Origin: Nostoc sp. UHCC 0926
GTDB lineage: Bacteria; Cyanobacteriota; Cyanobacteriia; Cyanobacteriales; Nostocaceae
Length of the DNA stretch: 64,000 nucleotides
Direction of reading: 5' to 3'
Assembly: GCF_028623165.1 (NCBI RefSeq)
Contig: NZ_CP117768.1
Location: 6,266,001-6,330,000 of the forward strand
In this document: positions 37,701-46,726 of the stretch, piece after piece
Position numbering within the stretch: the stretch's first letter is position 1
Layout: the number at the start of each line of letters is the position of its first letter
Notes under the pieces: model-generated
The model's input: the letters and a program-made list of their open reading frames with translations, nothing else
Database searches by the model: none
Told to the model about the DNA's origin: nothing
Translations under genes and position numbers: made by a program

Positions 37701-38347
37701 AGAAAGAATTGCGATCGCTTACCAAACGCTTGCAAGCGATGGAACCCGTAAATATGCTGGCGTTGGAAGAGTACGAACGCACCCAAAACCGCCTTCAGGA
37801 ACTGACGCAAAGGTTGCAAACCTTAGAAGGGGAACGCACCGAATTACTTTTGCGGATTGAAAACTTTACAACATTACGCCAACTTGCTTTTAAAGAAGCT
37901 TTCGATGCTGTCAACGAAAACTTTCAATCGATTTTCGCCATCCTTTCAGACGGTGACGGCTTCCTGCAACTGGAAAATCCTGAAGATCCCTTTAGCAGCG
38001 GACTAAATTTAGTCGCGCATCCCAAAGGTAAACCAGTACAGCGCCTAGCTTCCATGTCTGGGGGAGAAAAATCACTCACAGCCTTGAGCTTTATCTTTGC
38101 CCTCCAACGCTACCGCCCATCGCCCTTTTACGCCTTTGACGAAGTGGATATGTTCTTAGATGGGGCAAACGTAGAACGATTAGCTAGAATGATTAAGCAA
38201 CAATCACAACAAGCGCAATTTATAGTTGTGAGTTTGCGTCGTCCGATGATAGAATCAGCCGAACGCACAATCGGCGTTACTCAAGCACGAGGAGCTTACA
38301 CTCAAGTTTTGGGGATTAAGTTACAATCATCCAATACATCTGCTTGA
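34706..38347 (+). CDS. smc: Chromosome segregation ATPase SMC
   Basis: The 1213-residue protein has a Walker A GPNGSGKSNILDALLFCLG near the N-terminus, a long coiled coil, the hinge around residues 545-700 (GMPGLCGLVVQLGKVEPRHQ, AGRATFLPLNKIHAAK, GNTVVFANLEAARKN), a second coiled coil, and the C-terminal ABC signature LASMSGGEKSLTALSFIFAL with Walker B PFYAFDEVDMFLDG. SMC compacts and separates chromosomes with ScpA/ScpB. Three repeat insertions are translated in frame: heptamers near residue 110 (35032-35083), and palindromes at 35862-35881 and 37390-37409. The gene ends 58 bp before a PRC-barrel gene. Confidence 0.97.
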   Translation: MVHIKRVELTNFKSFGGTTSVPLLPGCTVISGPNGSGKSNILDALLFCLGLSSSKGMRADRLPDLVNNTQTSKGRASIEASVTVTFDLSGEDISPKATKAQNEEVEEENPKSKIVRLREAEVQNPKLGEWSVTRRLRVTHQGSYTSNYYINGVSCTLTELHEELSNLRVYPEGYNVVLQGDVTSIISMNARERREIIDELAGVAAFDRKIIQAKSTLDEVKEKEDSCRIIETELTAQRDRLSQDRAKAEKYQKLRTEFLAKQSWEAVLSWRSLQAQQEKLVNEIQTGDRNSGELTTQLTNLNSEIVQKTAELEQLNAHVKALGEDELLAVQSTLATQEAERKQLQRQLTELETATQETAKRLAQTQQEIQKHRHSLEEIAETQIVETRFIASSQHQRNEAQQALETSREAAAEIASASEAWVQQQTAFNRQIETLLQTLEPQRTEKAQLTERNNQLQQLISEQTLLIERDEPQLAQKQAECSRVETEFNASSEPIQNLAENLSATEQELQIQQETQKRLLFEQREKQRQLDKIEAQTQAQQEVQGTQASKVILQSGMPGLCGLVVQLGKVEPRHQLALEMAGGGRLGHIVVEDDTIAAAGIELLKQKRAGRATFLPLNKIHAAKFTQDATLRFANGFVNYAVNLVDCDRRYKDVFSYVFGNTVVFANLEAARKNLGLYRIVTLDGELLETSGAMTGGSNTQRSALRFGNAEAAESDEAIALRSRLVDIERVLERCTEAIATLSTRTKKLTQELTEARQARREQQLQLEQLQKDIKSLTAQLEGTRSQLAQNSEKLATAQSRLEILERELPGQENQLQQLRHALAELEASQTPSEWQQIQARIKIQEQQLQQRETALREAEQRLKNLENQQQRLQEKSQEAETRITEYETQQISCRDAIHRVFTQITTIDDQITQTRLSLSQMEQNLGEEKQKRDATEQEVRSHLLRQQQLQWEIEKLKETQEKRREELVALQSQLRDVGAELPNPLPEVPDQVDLEELQKELRSLTKRLQAMEPVNMLALEEYERTQNRLQELTQRLQTLEGERTELLLRIENFTTLRQLAFKEAFDAVNENFQSIFAILSDGDGFLQLENPEDPFSSGLNLVAHPKGKPVQRLASMSGGEKSLTALSFIFALQRYRPSPFYAFDEVDMFLDGANVERLARMIKQQSQQAQFIVVSLRRPMIESAERTIGVTQARGAYTQVLGIKLQSSNTSA
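35032..35083. repeat. Heptamer repeats (TCCAAAA) inside smc
   Basis: Four TCCAAAA units, two at 35032-35045 and two at 35070-35083, are translated as NPKSKIV and VQNPKLG in the N-terminal head domain. The same heptamer in reverse (TTTTGGA x5) occurs at 63703-63737 and a short pair lies at 28089-28102. They are STRR-type short repeats. Confidence 0.85.
35862..35881. repeat. Palindromic repeat in the first SMC coiled coil
   Basis: AGACGCGATTCATCGCGTCT, one base off a perfect palindrome, encodes ETRFIASS in an otherwise heptad-patterned region. It belongs to the same family as 2499-2588 and 11549-11607. Confidence 0.88.
37390..37409. repeat. Palindromic repeat in the second SMC coiled coil
   Basis: A second copy of AGACGCGATTCATCGCGTCT, read in a different frame from the first, encodes CRDAIHRVF. 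It lies symmetrically on the other side of the hinge. Confidence 0.88.
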
Positions 38348-38405
38348 GTTTTTGTTAATAATAGTGTATAGACAAACCGGATTCGAGATCAGGACTCGGT
38401 ATAGA

Positions 38406-39401
38406 ATGACCTCTGAACAGATAATTAGGCGTTCCGACATATTAAATACCCAGGTGATTACCCGCGACAACGGCAAGCGGCTAGGCATCGTCAGTCAAGT
38501 CTGGGTTGATATTGATCAACGAGAGGTTGTGGCTCTTGGTTTGCGAGACAGCCTGATCTCTATTTCGGGCATACCGCGCTACATGTACCTCAACAATATC
38601 AACCAGATTGGTGATGTCATCCTGGTTGATAACGAAGATGTAATTGAAGATATCGAAGTTGAATCTCTCAGTAATCTGATTAACTGGGAAGTAATTACAG
38701 AAACAGGTGAAGTATTAGGCAAAGTTCGGGGTTTTAAGTTCAACGCCGAAACCGGGAAGCTTAACTCCATAGTCATCGCTTCTTTAGGATTGCCCCAAAT
38801 TCCCGACCAATTTTTGAGTACTTACGAGTTCTCAGTCGATGAAATTGTCAGCACCGGCCCCAATCGGTTGATTGTGTTTGAGGGAGCCGAAGAACGGGTA
38901 AACCAGTTGACAACTGGTTTGCTAGAGCGCCTGGGTATCGGCAAAGCGCCGTGGCAGAGGGATGCAGAAGAAGAATACGGTTATACTCCACCACGCACAA
39001 TTGCAGCACCCAATCAACTGCCCAGTGGAGTGCCATTGCAGCCACCCAAGCAGAGAGTTCGTGCCCCTGAACCCGTAGCGCGGGAAGAGGAATGGACAGA
39101 AGACTATGTGGAAGAGCAAAGGCCACAGCGTCAGGTAATGAAGGCGCGGCAGTATGAATCTATTCAATACGAAGAAGACGAGGAAGAAGATAACTGGAGT
39201 GAGGCAACGGGCAACGACAGGTATCAACAACCGCAACCGCTAAAGTATGAAGCCCAGCCCTACAGCAAGCCATACGTTGACGAATACGATGATTATGACG
39301 ACGTAGAGGGCGATGCTTGGGAAGATGCGCCGAAGCCCGTGAATATTCCTAAGAAAGTCAAAGAAAGACAGCCAGAATACGAAGAAGAAGAAGGATATTA
39401 G
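38406..39401 (+). CDS. PRC-barrel domain protein
   Basis: The 331-residue protein has two PRC-barrel units (ILNTQVITRDNGKRLGIVSQ; NLINWEVITETGEVLGKVRG), about residues 8-165, followed by an acidic, Pro/Gln-rich disordered tail (EEEWTEDYVEEQRPQ; EDEEEDNWSEATGND; YDDYDDVEGDAWED). Such proteins in cyanobacteria are associated with photosynthetic or RNA-binding complexes, but the role is not settled. The ATG at 38406 is used because a longer TTG-led frame adds nothing family-like. It is 58 bp after smc and probably in the same transcript. A terminator follows. Confidence 0.88.
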   Translation: MTSEQIIRRSDILNTQVITRDNGKRLGIVSQVWVDIDQREVVALGLRDSLISISGIPRYMYLNNINQIGDVILVDNEDVIEDIEVESLSNLINWEVITETGEVLGKVRGFKFNAETGKLNSIVIASLGLPQIPDQFLSTYEFSVDEIVSTGPNRLIVFEGAEERVNQLTTGLLERLGIGKAPWQRDAEEEYGYTPPRTIAAPNQLPSGVPLQPPKQRVRAPEPVAREEEWTEDYVEEQRPQRQVMKARQYESIQYEEDEEEDNWSEATGNDRYQQPQPLKYEAQPYSKPYVDEYDDYDDVEGDAWEDAPKPVNIPKKVKERQPEYEEEEGY

Positions 39402-39419
39402 GCTAGCCCCACCCCTAAC

Positions 39420-39454
39420 CCTCTCCTCGCAACCGAGGAGGGGGCTTTTTTTTT
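39420..39454 (+). terminator. Rho-independent terminator
   Basis: CTCCTCG (39423-39429) pairs with CGAGGAG (39434-39440) across a 4-base loop, and the stem is flanked by GGGGC and a run of nine T's (39446-39454). It lies 22 bp after the PRC-barrel stop and closes the smc operon. Confidence 0.85.
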
Positions 39455-39599
39455 ATGAACAAAAGCAAAACAAAACGCACCGTCTAAACTCCACCACAGG
39501 GATTATGACAGGTTAAGGGAGCTTGTAGTTAGCACTTTAGTGGAATGGCACTCAATCCCAGCAATCAAGTCAGGGGCAAGTCAATTAATTTTGGATTTT

Positions 39600-39754
39600 A
39601 ACTCCTTTAAAATCTCGTTTCCAGCTTCTGGCTGGAAATGCTCTTTCATTGCGGCTCTGCCGCTAGTCTTGAGGCGGAGCCTCTCATTAGGCATTCCCAG
39701 TCAAAGACTCTTGACGAGACAATCTCTAAAAGCTGTTTCTAGTCAAGCTTTTAC
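39600..39754. repeat. Dispersed repeat B, copy 1
   Basis: About 155 bp that begins AACTCCTTTAAAATCTCG and includes TTGCGGCTCTGCCGCTAGTC and GACGAGACAATCTCTAAAAG. A close copy lies at 53973-54126 inside a terminal-inverted-repeat element. It contains internal inverted stretches (gaggcggagcctc) and does not encode a protein. Confidence 0.85.
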
Positions 39755-39791
39755 CTTACAGCAGAATTCAGGTATTTGAACCACATCTGTC

Positions 39792-39819
39792 GTAGGGGCG
39801 CAAGGCCTTGCGCCCCTAC
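39792..39819. repeat. 28-bp perfect palindrome
   Basis: GTAGGGGCGCAAGG followed immediately by CCTTGCGCCCCTAC. The outer nine bases equal the hairpin at 58105-58129, so it is another short mobile hairpin family. Confidence 0.85.
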
Positions 39820-39984
39820 CGCGTGGTCTATTTACCTGAAAATAGCTGTAAGTTGACACGTATGGGCATTGCCATGCCCCTACGAGAAATCTATCTGTAT
39901 CAGGGTTTTCGTGAATTGGTATAAGAAAGCGTGAATTTTGCGGAAAGTCTGTAGCAAGATCCGGCAAAGTGCGCCGATTTCCGG

Positions 39985-40053
39985 CGATAGCGCAGCGTAA
40001 AGCCTGCGGCATGGCAACTCTTAGAGAGGCTGCGCCAACGCTTAGAGCGAGTC
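39985..40053. repeat. Dispersed repeat A, copy 1
   Basis: CGATAGCGCAGCGTAAAGCC continues GCGGCATGG and ends CGCCAACGCTTAGAGCGAGTC. An inverted copy lies at 63759-63827 near the tRNA gene. Confidence 0.85.
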
Positions 40054-40240
40054 TACATACCCCACTCTTAAGCAAGCTAGCAAGAGCGTCTCGTAGAAAA
40101 GCGACAGGACTATTTTGTTAATGCTGCATTCGTAGTTGGAGAGAGTACCCTCTAGGGTACTGTTAACCTCCAAGTAGTCATACTACGATGTAAACAAGTA
40201 ATCAAGCGGTTAATTTATAGATTTAAGTAAGTGATTAATC

Positions 40241-40822
40241 ATGGTTTCAATAGATGAATCACCCCTGCCTAATATTTTGGGATTTTTATCATTAGCTAGC
40301 TATATAGTCACATTAATTCCCACAATTCTAAGAATTCTTTTTCCGCAAACTAAAGAGACTGGAATTCCTCAATGGCTGCTAAAACGCCGCCGGATCATCG
40401 GTATTATTGCTTTCTTTTTGGCTTTAGGTCATGGTTTCCTAATGGTTCAAAAGAGAAACTTTGATTTTTTGGACATCAAGACATTTTGGATATATATCCA
40501 GGGTATAAGCACTTTCATAATTTTTACACTTCTGTCTATAACTTCTAATAATTGGAGTGTAAAAAAACTGAAAAAGAACTGGAAGCAATTACATAAACTC
40601 ACTTATGTAGCTATGGTTCTTTTGATTTGGCATATCTGGGACAAGATGTCAGGTCATTGGACGTATTTAACACCGATTAGCCTTGTTGCTACTACCATAA
40701 TCACAGTTTTATTTCTCATCCGACTTTGGATTGAACACCAGGGTAAGCAACAAAAAAATGCAAATAAAGTAACGAAAGCAGATTTAGCAGAAAAAAGCAC
40801 TAGTACAACATGGCGGAAGTAA
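40241..40822 (+). CDS. Ferric-reductase-like transmembrane protein
   Basis: The 193-residue integral membrane protein has five or so helices (LGFLSLASYIVTLIPTILRI; RRIIGIIAFFLALGHGFLMV; FWIYIQGISTFIIFTLLSIT; KLTYVAMVLLIWHIWDKM; ISLVATTIITVLFLIRLW). It has histidines in GHGF, LHKLTY and LIWHIW positioned like heme b ligands in MsrQ/YedZ and ferric reductase-like domains. It lacks FAD/NAD domains, so electrons must come from another protein. Start ATG 40241. No partner gene such as msrP is adjacent. Confidence 0.8.
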   Translation: MVSIDESPLPNILGFLSLASYIVTLIPTILRILFPQTKETGIPQWLLKRRRIIGIIAFFLALGHGFLMVQKRNFDFLDIKTFWIYIQGISTFIIFTLLSITSNNWSVKKLKKNWKQLHKLTYVAMVLLIWHIWDKMSGHWTYLTPISLVATTIITVLFLIRLWIEHQGKQQKNANKVTKADLAEKSTSTTWRK

Positions 40823-40906
40823 CTAATTAGTTAAAAAAGCTAAAACAAGCTTTCTTTTCTTCTGGCTTCTGTTTTCTTGGACTATTTCGTTGCTCAAATT
40901 GTGTAA

Positions 40907-42040
40907 ATGGAGAGTCGCTCTGTAGTGTCAAACCCAATTGTTAAGAAAATTACAGTAGTACTGGCAATTACATCTACAGCAACCTTGGTTGGGTTTAGCT
41001 CTTATCGTTTACTATTACCATTCCAAATGGTCACACCTGGCGTTATCTCCTTGCCAATCATTCAACCTTATCAAACCCTCAAAGGACATTCAGCGTGGGT
41101 TTATGCGATCGCTATCAGTCCAGATGGTAATACTTTAGCTAGTGGTAGCTATAATGGCACGATCAAGATTTGGAATCTGCACACTGGCAAATTACTCCAC
41201 ACTTTTAAAGGTCATGCTGATGCAGTTGTATCCTTGGCGATTAGCCCTGATCACCGTATACTCGCTAGTGGCAGCTGGGATAATCGAATTAAACTGTGGA
41301 ATCTGGAAACAGGAACTCTCATCCGTACCCTTGATGGGCATAGAGACGATGTAGAAGCAATTGCGATCAGTGGCAATGGAAAATTGCTGGCTAGTAGCAG
41401 TGCTGACAATACCATTAAGCTCTGGAATCTGGACACAGGCAAAGAACTCTTTACGCTCCCGGATGTAGGCTGGGTAAAGTCTGTTGCTTTTAGCCCCGAT
41501 AGCCAGAAGTTAGCTAGTGGCAGTAGAGATAACTCCATCAGAATTTGGCAGCTAAGTACTGGCAGTCCGACACTTATACAGACTTTCACAGGGCATTCCC
41601 AAGAAGTATGTTCTGTTGCCTTTAGTCCTGATGGGCAAACCCTTGCCAGTGGCAGTATGGATAAAACCATCAAACTGTGGCGTCTGGGCGATGGTAAATT
41701 GTTGCACACTCTAGCGGGACATTCCCAAGCCGTATGGTCTGTTGCCTTTAGTCCTAATAGACAGACCTTAGCCAGTGGTAGTTATGACACAACAATCAAG
41801 CTCTGGCATCTAGCTACTGGCAAACTCCTTGCTAACTTTGCCGGACATACCAAGTCTGTATGGTCTGTTGCCTTTAGTCCTAATGGGCAAACCCTAGTAA
41901 GTGGCAGTGGTGACGAAACCATCAAACTTTGGTCTATACCCCGCGATACCACTGCTCATACTCAAACACTTGAAAAGATGAAACACAATCAAAGATATTT
42001 AACCCCAGTGACATCAAGCCTTGGCAAATGGCATTCGTAG
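40907..42040 (+). CDS. WD40-repeat protein with N-terminal membrane segment
   Basis: The 377-residue protein has a hydrophobic N-terminal segment (KITVVLAITSTATLVGFSSY), then seven WD40 repeats (GHSAWVYAIAISPDGNTLAS; SGSYNGTIKIWNL; GHSQEVCSVAFSPDGQTLAS) forming one beta-propeller. The regular GH-x-WD spacing is intact. It is a typical cyanobacterial scaffold protein with no enzyme domain, so its partners cannot be named. It is monocistronic between the heme-type membrane protein and an ABC exporter. Confidence 0.9.
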   Translation: MESRSVVSNPIVKKITVVLAITSTATLVGFSSYRLLLPFQMVTPGVISLPIIQPYQTLKGHSAWVYAIAISPDGNTLASGSYNGTIKIWNLHTGKLLHTFKGHADAVVSLAISPDHRILASGSWDNRIKLWNLETGTLIRTLDGHRDDVEAIAISGNGKLLASSSADNTIKLWNLDTGKELFTLPDVGWVKSVAFSPDSQKLASGSRDNSIRIWQLSTGSPTLIQTFTGHSQEVCSVAFSPDGQTLASGSMDKTIKLWRLGDGKLLHTLAGHSQAVWSVAFSPNRQTLASGSYDTTIKLWHLATGKLLANFAGHTKSVWSVAFSPNGQTLVSGSGDETIKLWSIPRDTTAHTQTLEKMKHNQRYLTPVTSSLGKWHS

Positions 42041-42199
42041 CTACGCAGATGCATTGCACCTCTAGGGACTAAGGGAGAATCATCGATATATTCTGATTCG
42101 GTAACGTCACTTTTTGGAACTAATTACTTAACTGTTCAGAAACTCCCTAAAAGCTGATAGCGTCAAACAAAGGAAAGATATCGTTGTGGACCTTCGAGC

Positions 42200-43924
42200 T
42201 TGAAAACGCGTTCTAATTACTGGCAACTTCTGCCTTATATCCGACTCCAGTGGCAAACCATCACCAAGGGATTTATTGGCATCTTGGGATACGTACTGGC
42301 GACATTAGTGTTGATCAATCTCGCCGGTAAATTGGCAATTCCCTTTGCACAAGGTAATGTAGTAGCGATCGCTCAAATAACTGGCAGTTGTGCCTTAGTC
42401 TTTCTTGTCAGAGGCTTGTTTCAGTCTATACAAGATATGTACATGGCGAAAGCTGCTTTGAGAGTTGCTTTTCATCTCCGCCAGCAAGTCTATGCCCATC
42501 TTCAAAAGCTAAATCTCAGCTATTTTGAAACGGCAAAAGCAGGTGATTTATCTTACCGCCTCACAGAAGATGTTGACCGGGTTGGCGAAGTGGTAAATAA
42601 AGTATTTCACGACTTTATCCCCTGTATTTTGCAGTTGCTAGCAATTCCAATTTACATGGTTTACCTGAATTGGCAACTGACACTAGCAACGGTGTTAGTT
42701 GCGCCGCTGATGGGTATTTTAGTCGGCTGGTTTGGTGAACGGTTACGCAAGTATTCCTTAAAAAGTCAAAATCGCGTGTCGGGTTTGTCAGCCATCCTCG
42801 CGGAAGTTTTCAACGGTATTCGTTTGGTACAGGCTTTTGCAGCCGAAAATTACGAAATCGCCCGCTTTGGCCATGAAGCAGAACGCAGTCTCAAAGCAAA
42901 ATACTCAGCCGAACGCCTGAAAGCGATTCAGATTCCCATCGTGGGATTTCTGGAAGCCTTAAGTGCGTTATCGTTACTGATTGTGGGAGCGTGGCAAATT
43001 GCCCAAGGTAACTTGACAGTGGCGAGTTTTTTCAGCTATCTGGCGGCGGCGGCGCTGTTAATTGATCCCATTGGTCACACTACTAACAACTACAACGAAT
43101 TTAAGCAGGGTGAAGCATCTGTTGACCGCGTTTTTGAATTGATGGCGATTCAGCCGACGGTGATCGAAAAGATCAATGCGATCGCTCTACCCCGAGTCAA
43201 AGGCAAAGTAGAATATCGTCATATTTCTTTTGCTTATAAACCAGGTGAACCCGTATTAAAAGATATCAGTTTATTGGTATCGCCAGGGGAAGCGATCGCT
43301 CTTGTGGGTGCTTCTGGTGCTGGTAAAACCACATTTGTAAATCTTCTCCCCCGTTTTTACGACCCCGAAGTTGGGCAAATTTTAATTGACGGTGTTGATA
43401 TTCGAGATGTCAAGCTGCATAGTTTGCGGCGACAAATTGGGATTGTTCCTCAAGAAACCATCATGTTTTCGGGGACAATTGCCCAAAATATCGCTTTTGG
43501 ACAAGATGTTTTTGAAATGAAAGCAGTTAAAGAGGCGGCGAAAATTGCTAATGCCGATCAGTTTATTAGCCAGCTGCCAGAAGGTTATCAAACTTGGGTG
43601 GGTGAACGTGGGGTAAACTTATCTGGTGGACAAAGACAAAGAATTGCGATCGCTCGTGCTGTTCTCCTCAATCCCCAAATCTTGATTCTTGATGAGGCGA
43701 CATCAGCATTAGATTCTGAGTCAGAAGCACTGGTACAGGAAGCACTGGAAAGACTGATGGAAAAACGCACAGTGTTTATTATTGCTCACCGTTTATCGAC
43801 AGTCAGACGGTGCGATCGCATTTTAGTTCTTGAACAGGGACAAATTGTTGAATCAGGAACCCATGAAGAATTATTAGCTCTAGAGCGTCGCTATGCGCGG
43901 TCTTATGCCCAGCAGTTTAGTTAG
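42200..43924 (+). CDS. ABC exporter, fused permease-ATPase (MsbA-like)
   Basis: The 574-residue half-transporter has a type IV exporter membrane domain (about 1-320) and an ATPase domain: Walker A LVGASGAGKTTFVN, Q-loop QIGIVPQETIMFSG, signature LSGGQRQRIAIARA, Walker B ILILDEATSALDSE, and switch His in IIAHRLSTVRRC. It would work as a dimer; lipid, polysaccharide or peptide export is possible, and heterocyst envelope exporters of Nostoc belong to the same family, but the substrate is unknown. The start 42200 is a TTG; it follows GACCTTCGAGC without a clear SD and may need revision. Confidence 0.9.
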   Translation: MKTRSNYWQLLPYIRLQWQTITKGFIGILGYVLATLVLINLAGKLAIPFAQGNVVAIAQITGSCALVFLVRGLFQSIQDMYMAKAALRVAFHLRQQVYAHLQKLNLSYFETAKAGDLSYRLTEDVDRVGEVVNKVFHDFIPCILQLLAIPIYMVYLNWQLTLATVLVAPLMGILVGWFGERLRKYSLKSQNRVSGLSAILAEVFNGIRLVQAFAAENYEIARFGHEAERSLKAKYSAERLKAIQIPIVGFLEALSALSLLIVGAWQIAQGNLTVASFFSYLAAAALLIDPIGHTTNNYNEFKQGEASVDRVFELMAIQPTVIEKINAIALPRVKGKVEYRHISFAYKPGEPVLKDISLLVSPGEAIALVGASGAGKTTFVNLLPRFYDPEVGQILIDGVDIRDVKLHSLRRQIGIVPQETIMFSGTIAQNIAFGQDVFEMKAVKEAAKIANADQFISQLPEGYQTWVGERGVNLSGGQRQRIAIARAVLLNPQILILDEATSALDSESEALVQEALERLMEKRTVFIIAHRLSTVRRCDRILVLEQGQIVESGTHEELLALERRYARSYAQQFS

Positions 43925-43987
43925 AGGCAGAGGAGCTAGAGGACAAGGGGACAAGGAGAATAACCATGCCCAATGCCCCCTTGTAAA

Positions 43988-45454
43988 CTATCTCCTAGAC
44001 TGAATTACCTTGATTAACTCATAAAAAGGTTGCCAATTATCTTCCTGAGCAATTGATTCCCAAATAGATTCAATCACAGGTCTTAATAATACCGTTTGTG
44101 GATTATGAACAGCTAGAGTTTGGGCAATTACATCGATGCGATCGCACTCCATATCATTCAAAATTTGATGATACAGTATGCACCAATCATCAAAAATTCC
44201 TGACGCACCCGGTACTGGTACAATCTCTGAACTGTTCATCACAAAACCTGGTTCATCTCGCCATTTAGATGAAAAAGTACGAGCCATCTCATAAAAGAAT
44301 TGGTGATAACCAACTTGGCTCTCTTTCAAGAATTCAATCGTTAGATTCAAGAGTTCGTCAGCTTCTGGATGTAGCAAATCCCCAAAACCCAACTTTTTCA
44401 ACATCAAAGAACTGTATTCAGCTTCATAATATTCACCAAACCTGACTAATCCAGCTTCCATTTCACCTTTATCAATAATCGTCTTTAAAGGTTCTTGGAG
44501 CATTTGTAGATTCAGCTGGCAAATACTTGGTTGATTACCGTAACAGTAGCGTCCAGAATAGTCAAAATATGCAGCTATAAAGTAGGGATTATAACTAGGG
44601 ATAAACGCGTAAGGGCCATAATCAAAACTTTCACCGGTAATTGACATATTGTCAGTATTCAGGACTCCATGACAAAAGCCAGCAGCCATCCACTGCGCTG
44701 CTAATTCTGCAACTCGTTTCACTAATTCAGCGTAAAATAGAGCATATTTATCTTGTTCAGCACTTAAGTGTGGATAATACTGCTCAATTACGTGGTCTAA
44801 CAGCTTCTTAGTTAAATCTGGACGCTGGAAATAATGCAGTCGCTCAAAAGTGCCAAACCGAATATGAGAACTGCTCATTCTGACCATCACAGCTGAACGG
44901 GTAGGCGAAGGTTCATCGCCCCGCCAGAGTGGTAAACCTGTTTCAATCATGCTCAGACAGCGCGAGGTACGTACACCCAAGTAGTGCAGTGCTTCCGCAG
45001 CCAGAACTTCCCGCACTCCACCTTTGAGCGTGAGCATACCGTCGCCACCACGGGAGTAAGGCGTTCTCCCAGAACCTTTCGTGCCAAAATCGTACAATTC
45101 CCCATCATTGGCGCGTACTTGCCCGTAGAGAAAGCCTCTGCCATCACCCAACTGTCCGTTATATTCACCAAATTGATAGCCGTGATAACGCAGTGCTAAC
45201 AAGGGTTTGTGCCCCTGAAATTTACCAAAGGCTGTGATGAAATCTTCGTCTTTGACTAGTTGGGGGTCTAAACCTAAACGGGGTAGTAGTTCATCGTTAC
45301 GCCAACGCAGGAGGTGTTGAGGAAATTCTGCCGCTGCAACCTCATCATAGTAGTCATCGCCTAGAGATTCCAAGGCGCTTTCGTAGTTGAGGGTGAGAAA
45401 AGGATTGCTAGAATTCTTGTAGTTTGGAGTTTCAGCCAGAGTCATTACGAGCAA
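43988..45454 (-). CDS. selO: Protein adenylyltransferase SelO
   Basis: The 488-residue pseudokinase-fold enzyme transfers AMP from ATP to Ser/Thr/Tyr on other proteins and is linked to redox stress. Motifs: [16 protein letters not shown] and [20 protein letters not shown], the SelO nucleotide-binding loop; [20 protein letters not shown] is the catalytic loop, with the [11 protein letters not shown] segment after it. Length is normal for the UPF0061 family. The conserved C-terminal redox Cys seen in some SelO is not evident to me. It converges on the ABC exporter gene. Confidence 0.93.
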   Translation of the reverse strand: MLVMTLAETPNYKNSSNPFLTLNYESALESLGDDYYDEVAAAEFPQHLLRWRNDELLPRLGLDPQLVKDEDFITAFGKFQGHKPLLALRYHGYQFGEYNGQLGDGRGFLYGQVRANDGELYDFGTKGSGRTPYSRGGDGMLTLKGGVREVLAAEALHYLGVRTSRCLSMIETGLPLWRGDEPSPTRSAVMVRMSSSHIRFGTFERLHYFQRPDLTKKLLDHVIEQYYPHLSAEQDKYALFYAELVKRVAELAAQWMAAGFCHGVLNTDNMSITGESFDYGPYAFIPSYNPYFIAAYFDYSGRYCYGNQPSICQLNLQMLQEPLKTIIDKGEMEAGLVRFGEYYEAEYSSLMLKKLGFGDLLHPEADELLNLTIEFLKESQVGYHQFFYEMARTFSSKWRDEPGFVMNSSEIVPVPGASGIFDDWCILYHQILNDMECDRIDVIAQTLAVHNPQTVLLRPVIESIWESIAQEDNWQPFYELIKVIQSRR

Positions 45455-45568
45455 AGCTTAATTCATTCTTCCCTTAATACTACCTCTGGCTTCAAACATC
45501 AGCATAGACGCAAAAAGCGACCCATATCTAAAATATGGCAGCGCCACCATCAAAATCTGGAGCGCATA

Positions 45569-46246
45569 ATGGATAAAGTTTTACAATTAAAGAAAAAGTT
45601 GACTCAATTAGCTATTCTAGACGCTACATTTGAGGTTTTTGGCTCAGAATCACACCAATATCAATTTAAACCTTGCTTGAATAATAAAGATATTCAAGTG
45701 TTTGAATCCAGATACAATATTTCGCTACCAAGTGAATATCGAAACTTTCTCTTAGAAGTTGGTAATGGTGGTGCAGGGCCAGGATACGGCTTATCTGGAC
45801 TGTCGGGAATTGAATATGAAGATGTCATCCCAGAAAAACTATACCACGAGAACTACGAAATTCTCTCTAAACCATTTCCTTTTACAGAAGCATGGAATGA
45901 TTTGGATATGATTGTCAAGAATAATACAGGTTTTGTTACCAACAATGATGCTTACTTCGATGATAAGTTTATCCAGGGCACTCTTCCCATTACAAATTAT
46001 GGTTGTGGAATTTATGGGATGTTAGTCATTACCGGGGAGCAGTCAGGAAAAATCTGGATAGATGACCGGACTAATGATAATGGAATATATGCTGCTTCTC
46101 TGAGTTTTTGTCATGCTTTCCATAACGTTGACCCTGATGATTTTAATCCAAATAACGATGAAGATAAGCCTTTGAGTTTTTATGATTGGTATGAAGACTG
46201 GCTCAACCGAAGTTTGGAACAAATCCGCCAGTCTTCTGAAACTTAA
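45569..46246 (+). CDS. SMI1/KNR4 (SUKH) domain protein
   Basis: The 225-residue protein has the SUKH core: IQVFESRYNISLPSEYRNFL then LEVGNGGAGPGYGL, and a DDYG-type later motif (GTLPITNYGCGIYGMLVITG) with FYDWYEDWLNRSL at the end. SUKH proteins often act as immunity proteins against polymorphic toxins. No toxin gene is nearby, so this could be an orphan immunity gene or have a cellular role. It is divergent from selO. Confidence 0.88.
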   Translation: MDKVLQLKKKLTQLAILDATFEVFGSESHQYQFKPCLNNKDIQVFESRYNISLPSEYRNFLLEVGNGGAGPGYGLSGLSGIEYEDVIPEKLYHENYEILSKPFPFTEAWNDLDMIVKNNTGFVTNNDAYFDDKFIQGTLPITNYGCGIYGMLVITGEQSGKIWIDDRTNDNGIYAASLSFCHAFHNVDPDDFNPNNDEDKPLSFYDWYEDWLNRSLEQIRQSSET

Positions 46247-46270
46247 CTTTAATTAAATAAAACTGATTTT

Positions 46271-46726
46271 TTACTTTTTAATTGGTTGTGGTGTTGATGG
46301 AGTAACTCCTACTGAGTTTGATGTTGGTTGTGATGGCTGTGAAGATAGAATTTTTTTCACTTGCAGGTGATAAGCTTGCCAAATTGATTGAACCTGTTTC
46401 TGTTGATCTTGATTCAGATTTAAAGATGGTAACACTGTTATTATTTTCTTACGGGATTGCAATGCTGCTTTAAATTTAGTATCTTGGGACGGATTTAATA
46501 GAGCCTCAATATCCTTATCTCTTTGCTGGCGAGCCACTTGGATTTGCTGGCGCTGTTGCGTTGTGAGTTTAGTTTTTTGGTGTGATGCAGGACTAGTCTG
46601 AGTTTGTAAGGCTGGTGTAGTGACGGAACTTGGAGCTGGTGCTGCCAAGACAACTGCATGTAAGATTGTAGCAAAGGCGAAGATAGTAGAAAAGACAGAT
46701 AAGCGCTTTATAGAATTAATGGACAC
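46271..46726 (-). CDS. Secreted Spy/LTXXQ-like small protein
   Basis: About 151 residues. The N-terminus is a signal peptide (INSIKRLSVFSTIFAFATIL, cleavage likely at VLAAPA-P), a Pro/Thr linker follows, and the rest is helical and basic: KLTTQQRQQIQVARQQRDKD and SLNLNQDQQKQVQSIWQAY, in the style of Spy/CpxP periplasmic proteins with their LTxxQ motifs. GAGGAG lies nine bases before the GTG at 46726, so I prefer it to the ATG at 46747, which has no SD and would put three acidic residues before the signal. Function is inferred by resemblance only. Confidence 0.7.
   Translation of the reverse strand: MSINSIKRLSVFSTIFAFATILHAVVLAAPAPSSVTTPALQTQTSPASHQKTKLTTQQRQQIQVARQQRDKDIEALLNPSQDTKFKAALQSRKKIITVLPSLNLNQDQQKQVQSIWQAYHLQVKKILSSQPSQPTSNSVGVTPSTPQPIKK

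Larger units (their letters stand above)
39455..40240. other. Intergenic repeat-rich region
   Basis: No gene is supported. Contents: repeat B (39600-39754), the perfect palindrome at 39792-39819, a GGGGCATGGCAATGCCCC-type hairpin near 39863-39882, and repeat A (39985-40053). A minus-strand frame of 110 codons (39743-40075) is made only of these repeats and is not called. Confidence 0.75.

Noticed and set aside
39743-40075. 110-codon minus-strand frame
   Set aside because: Made of dispersed repeats A, the 28-bp palindrome and the GGGGCAT hairpin; composition unlike neighbouring genes.
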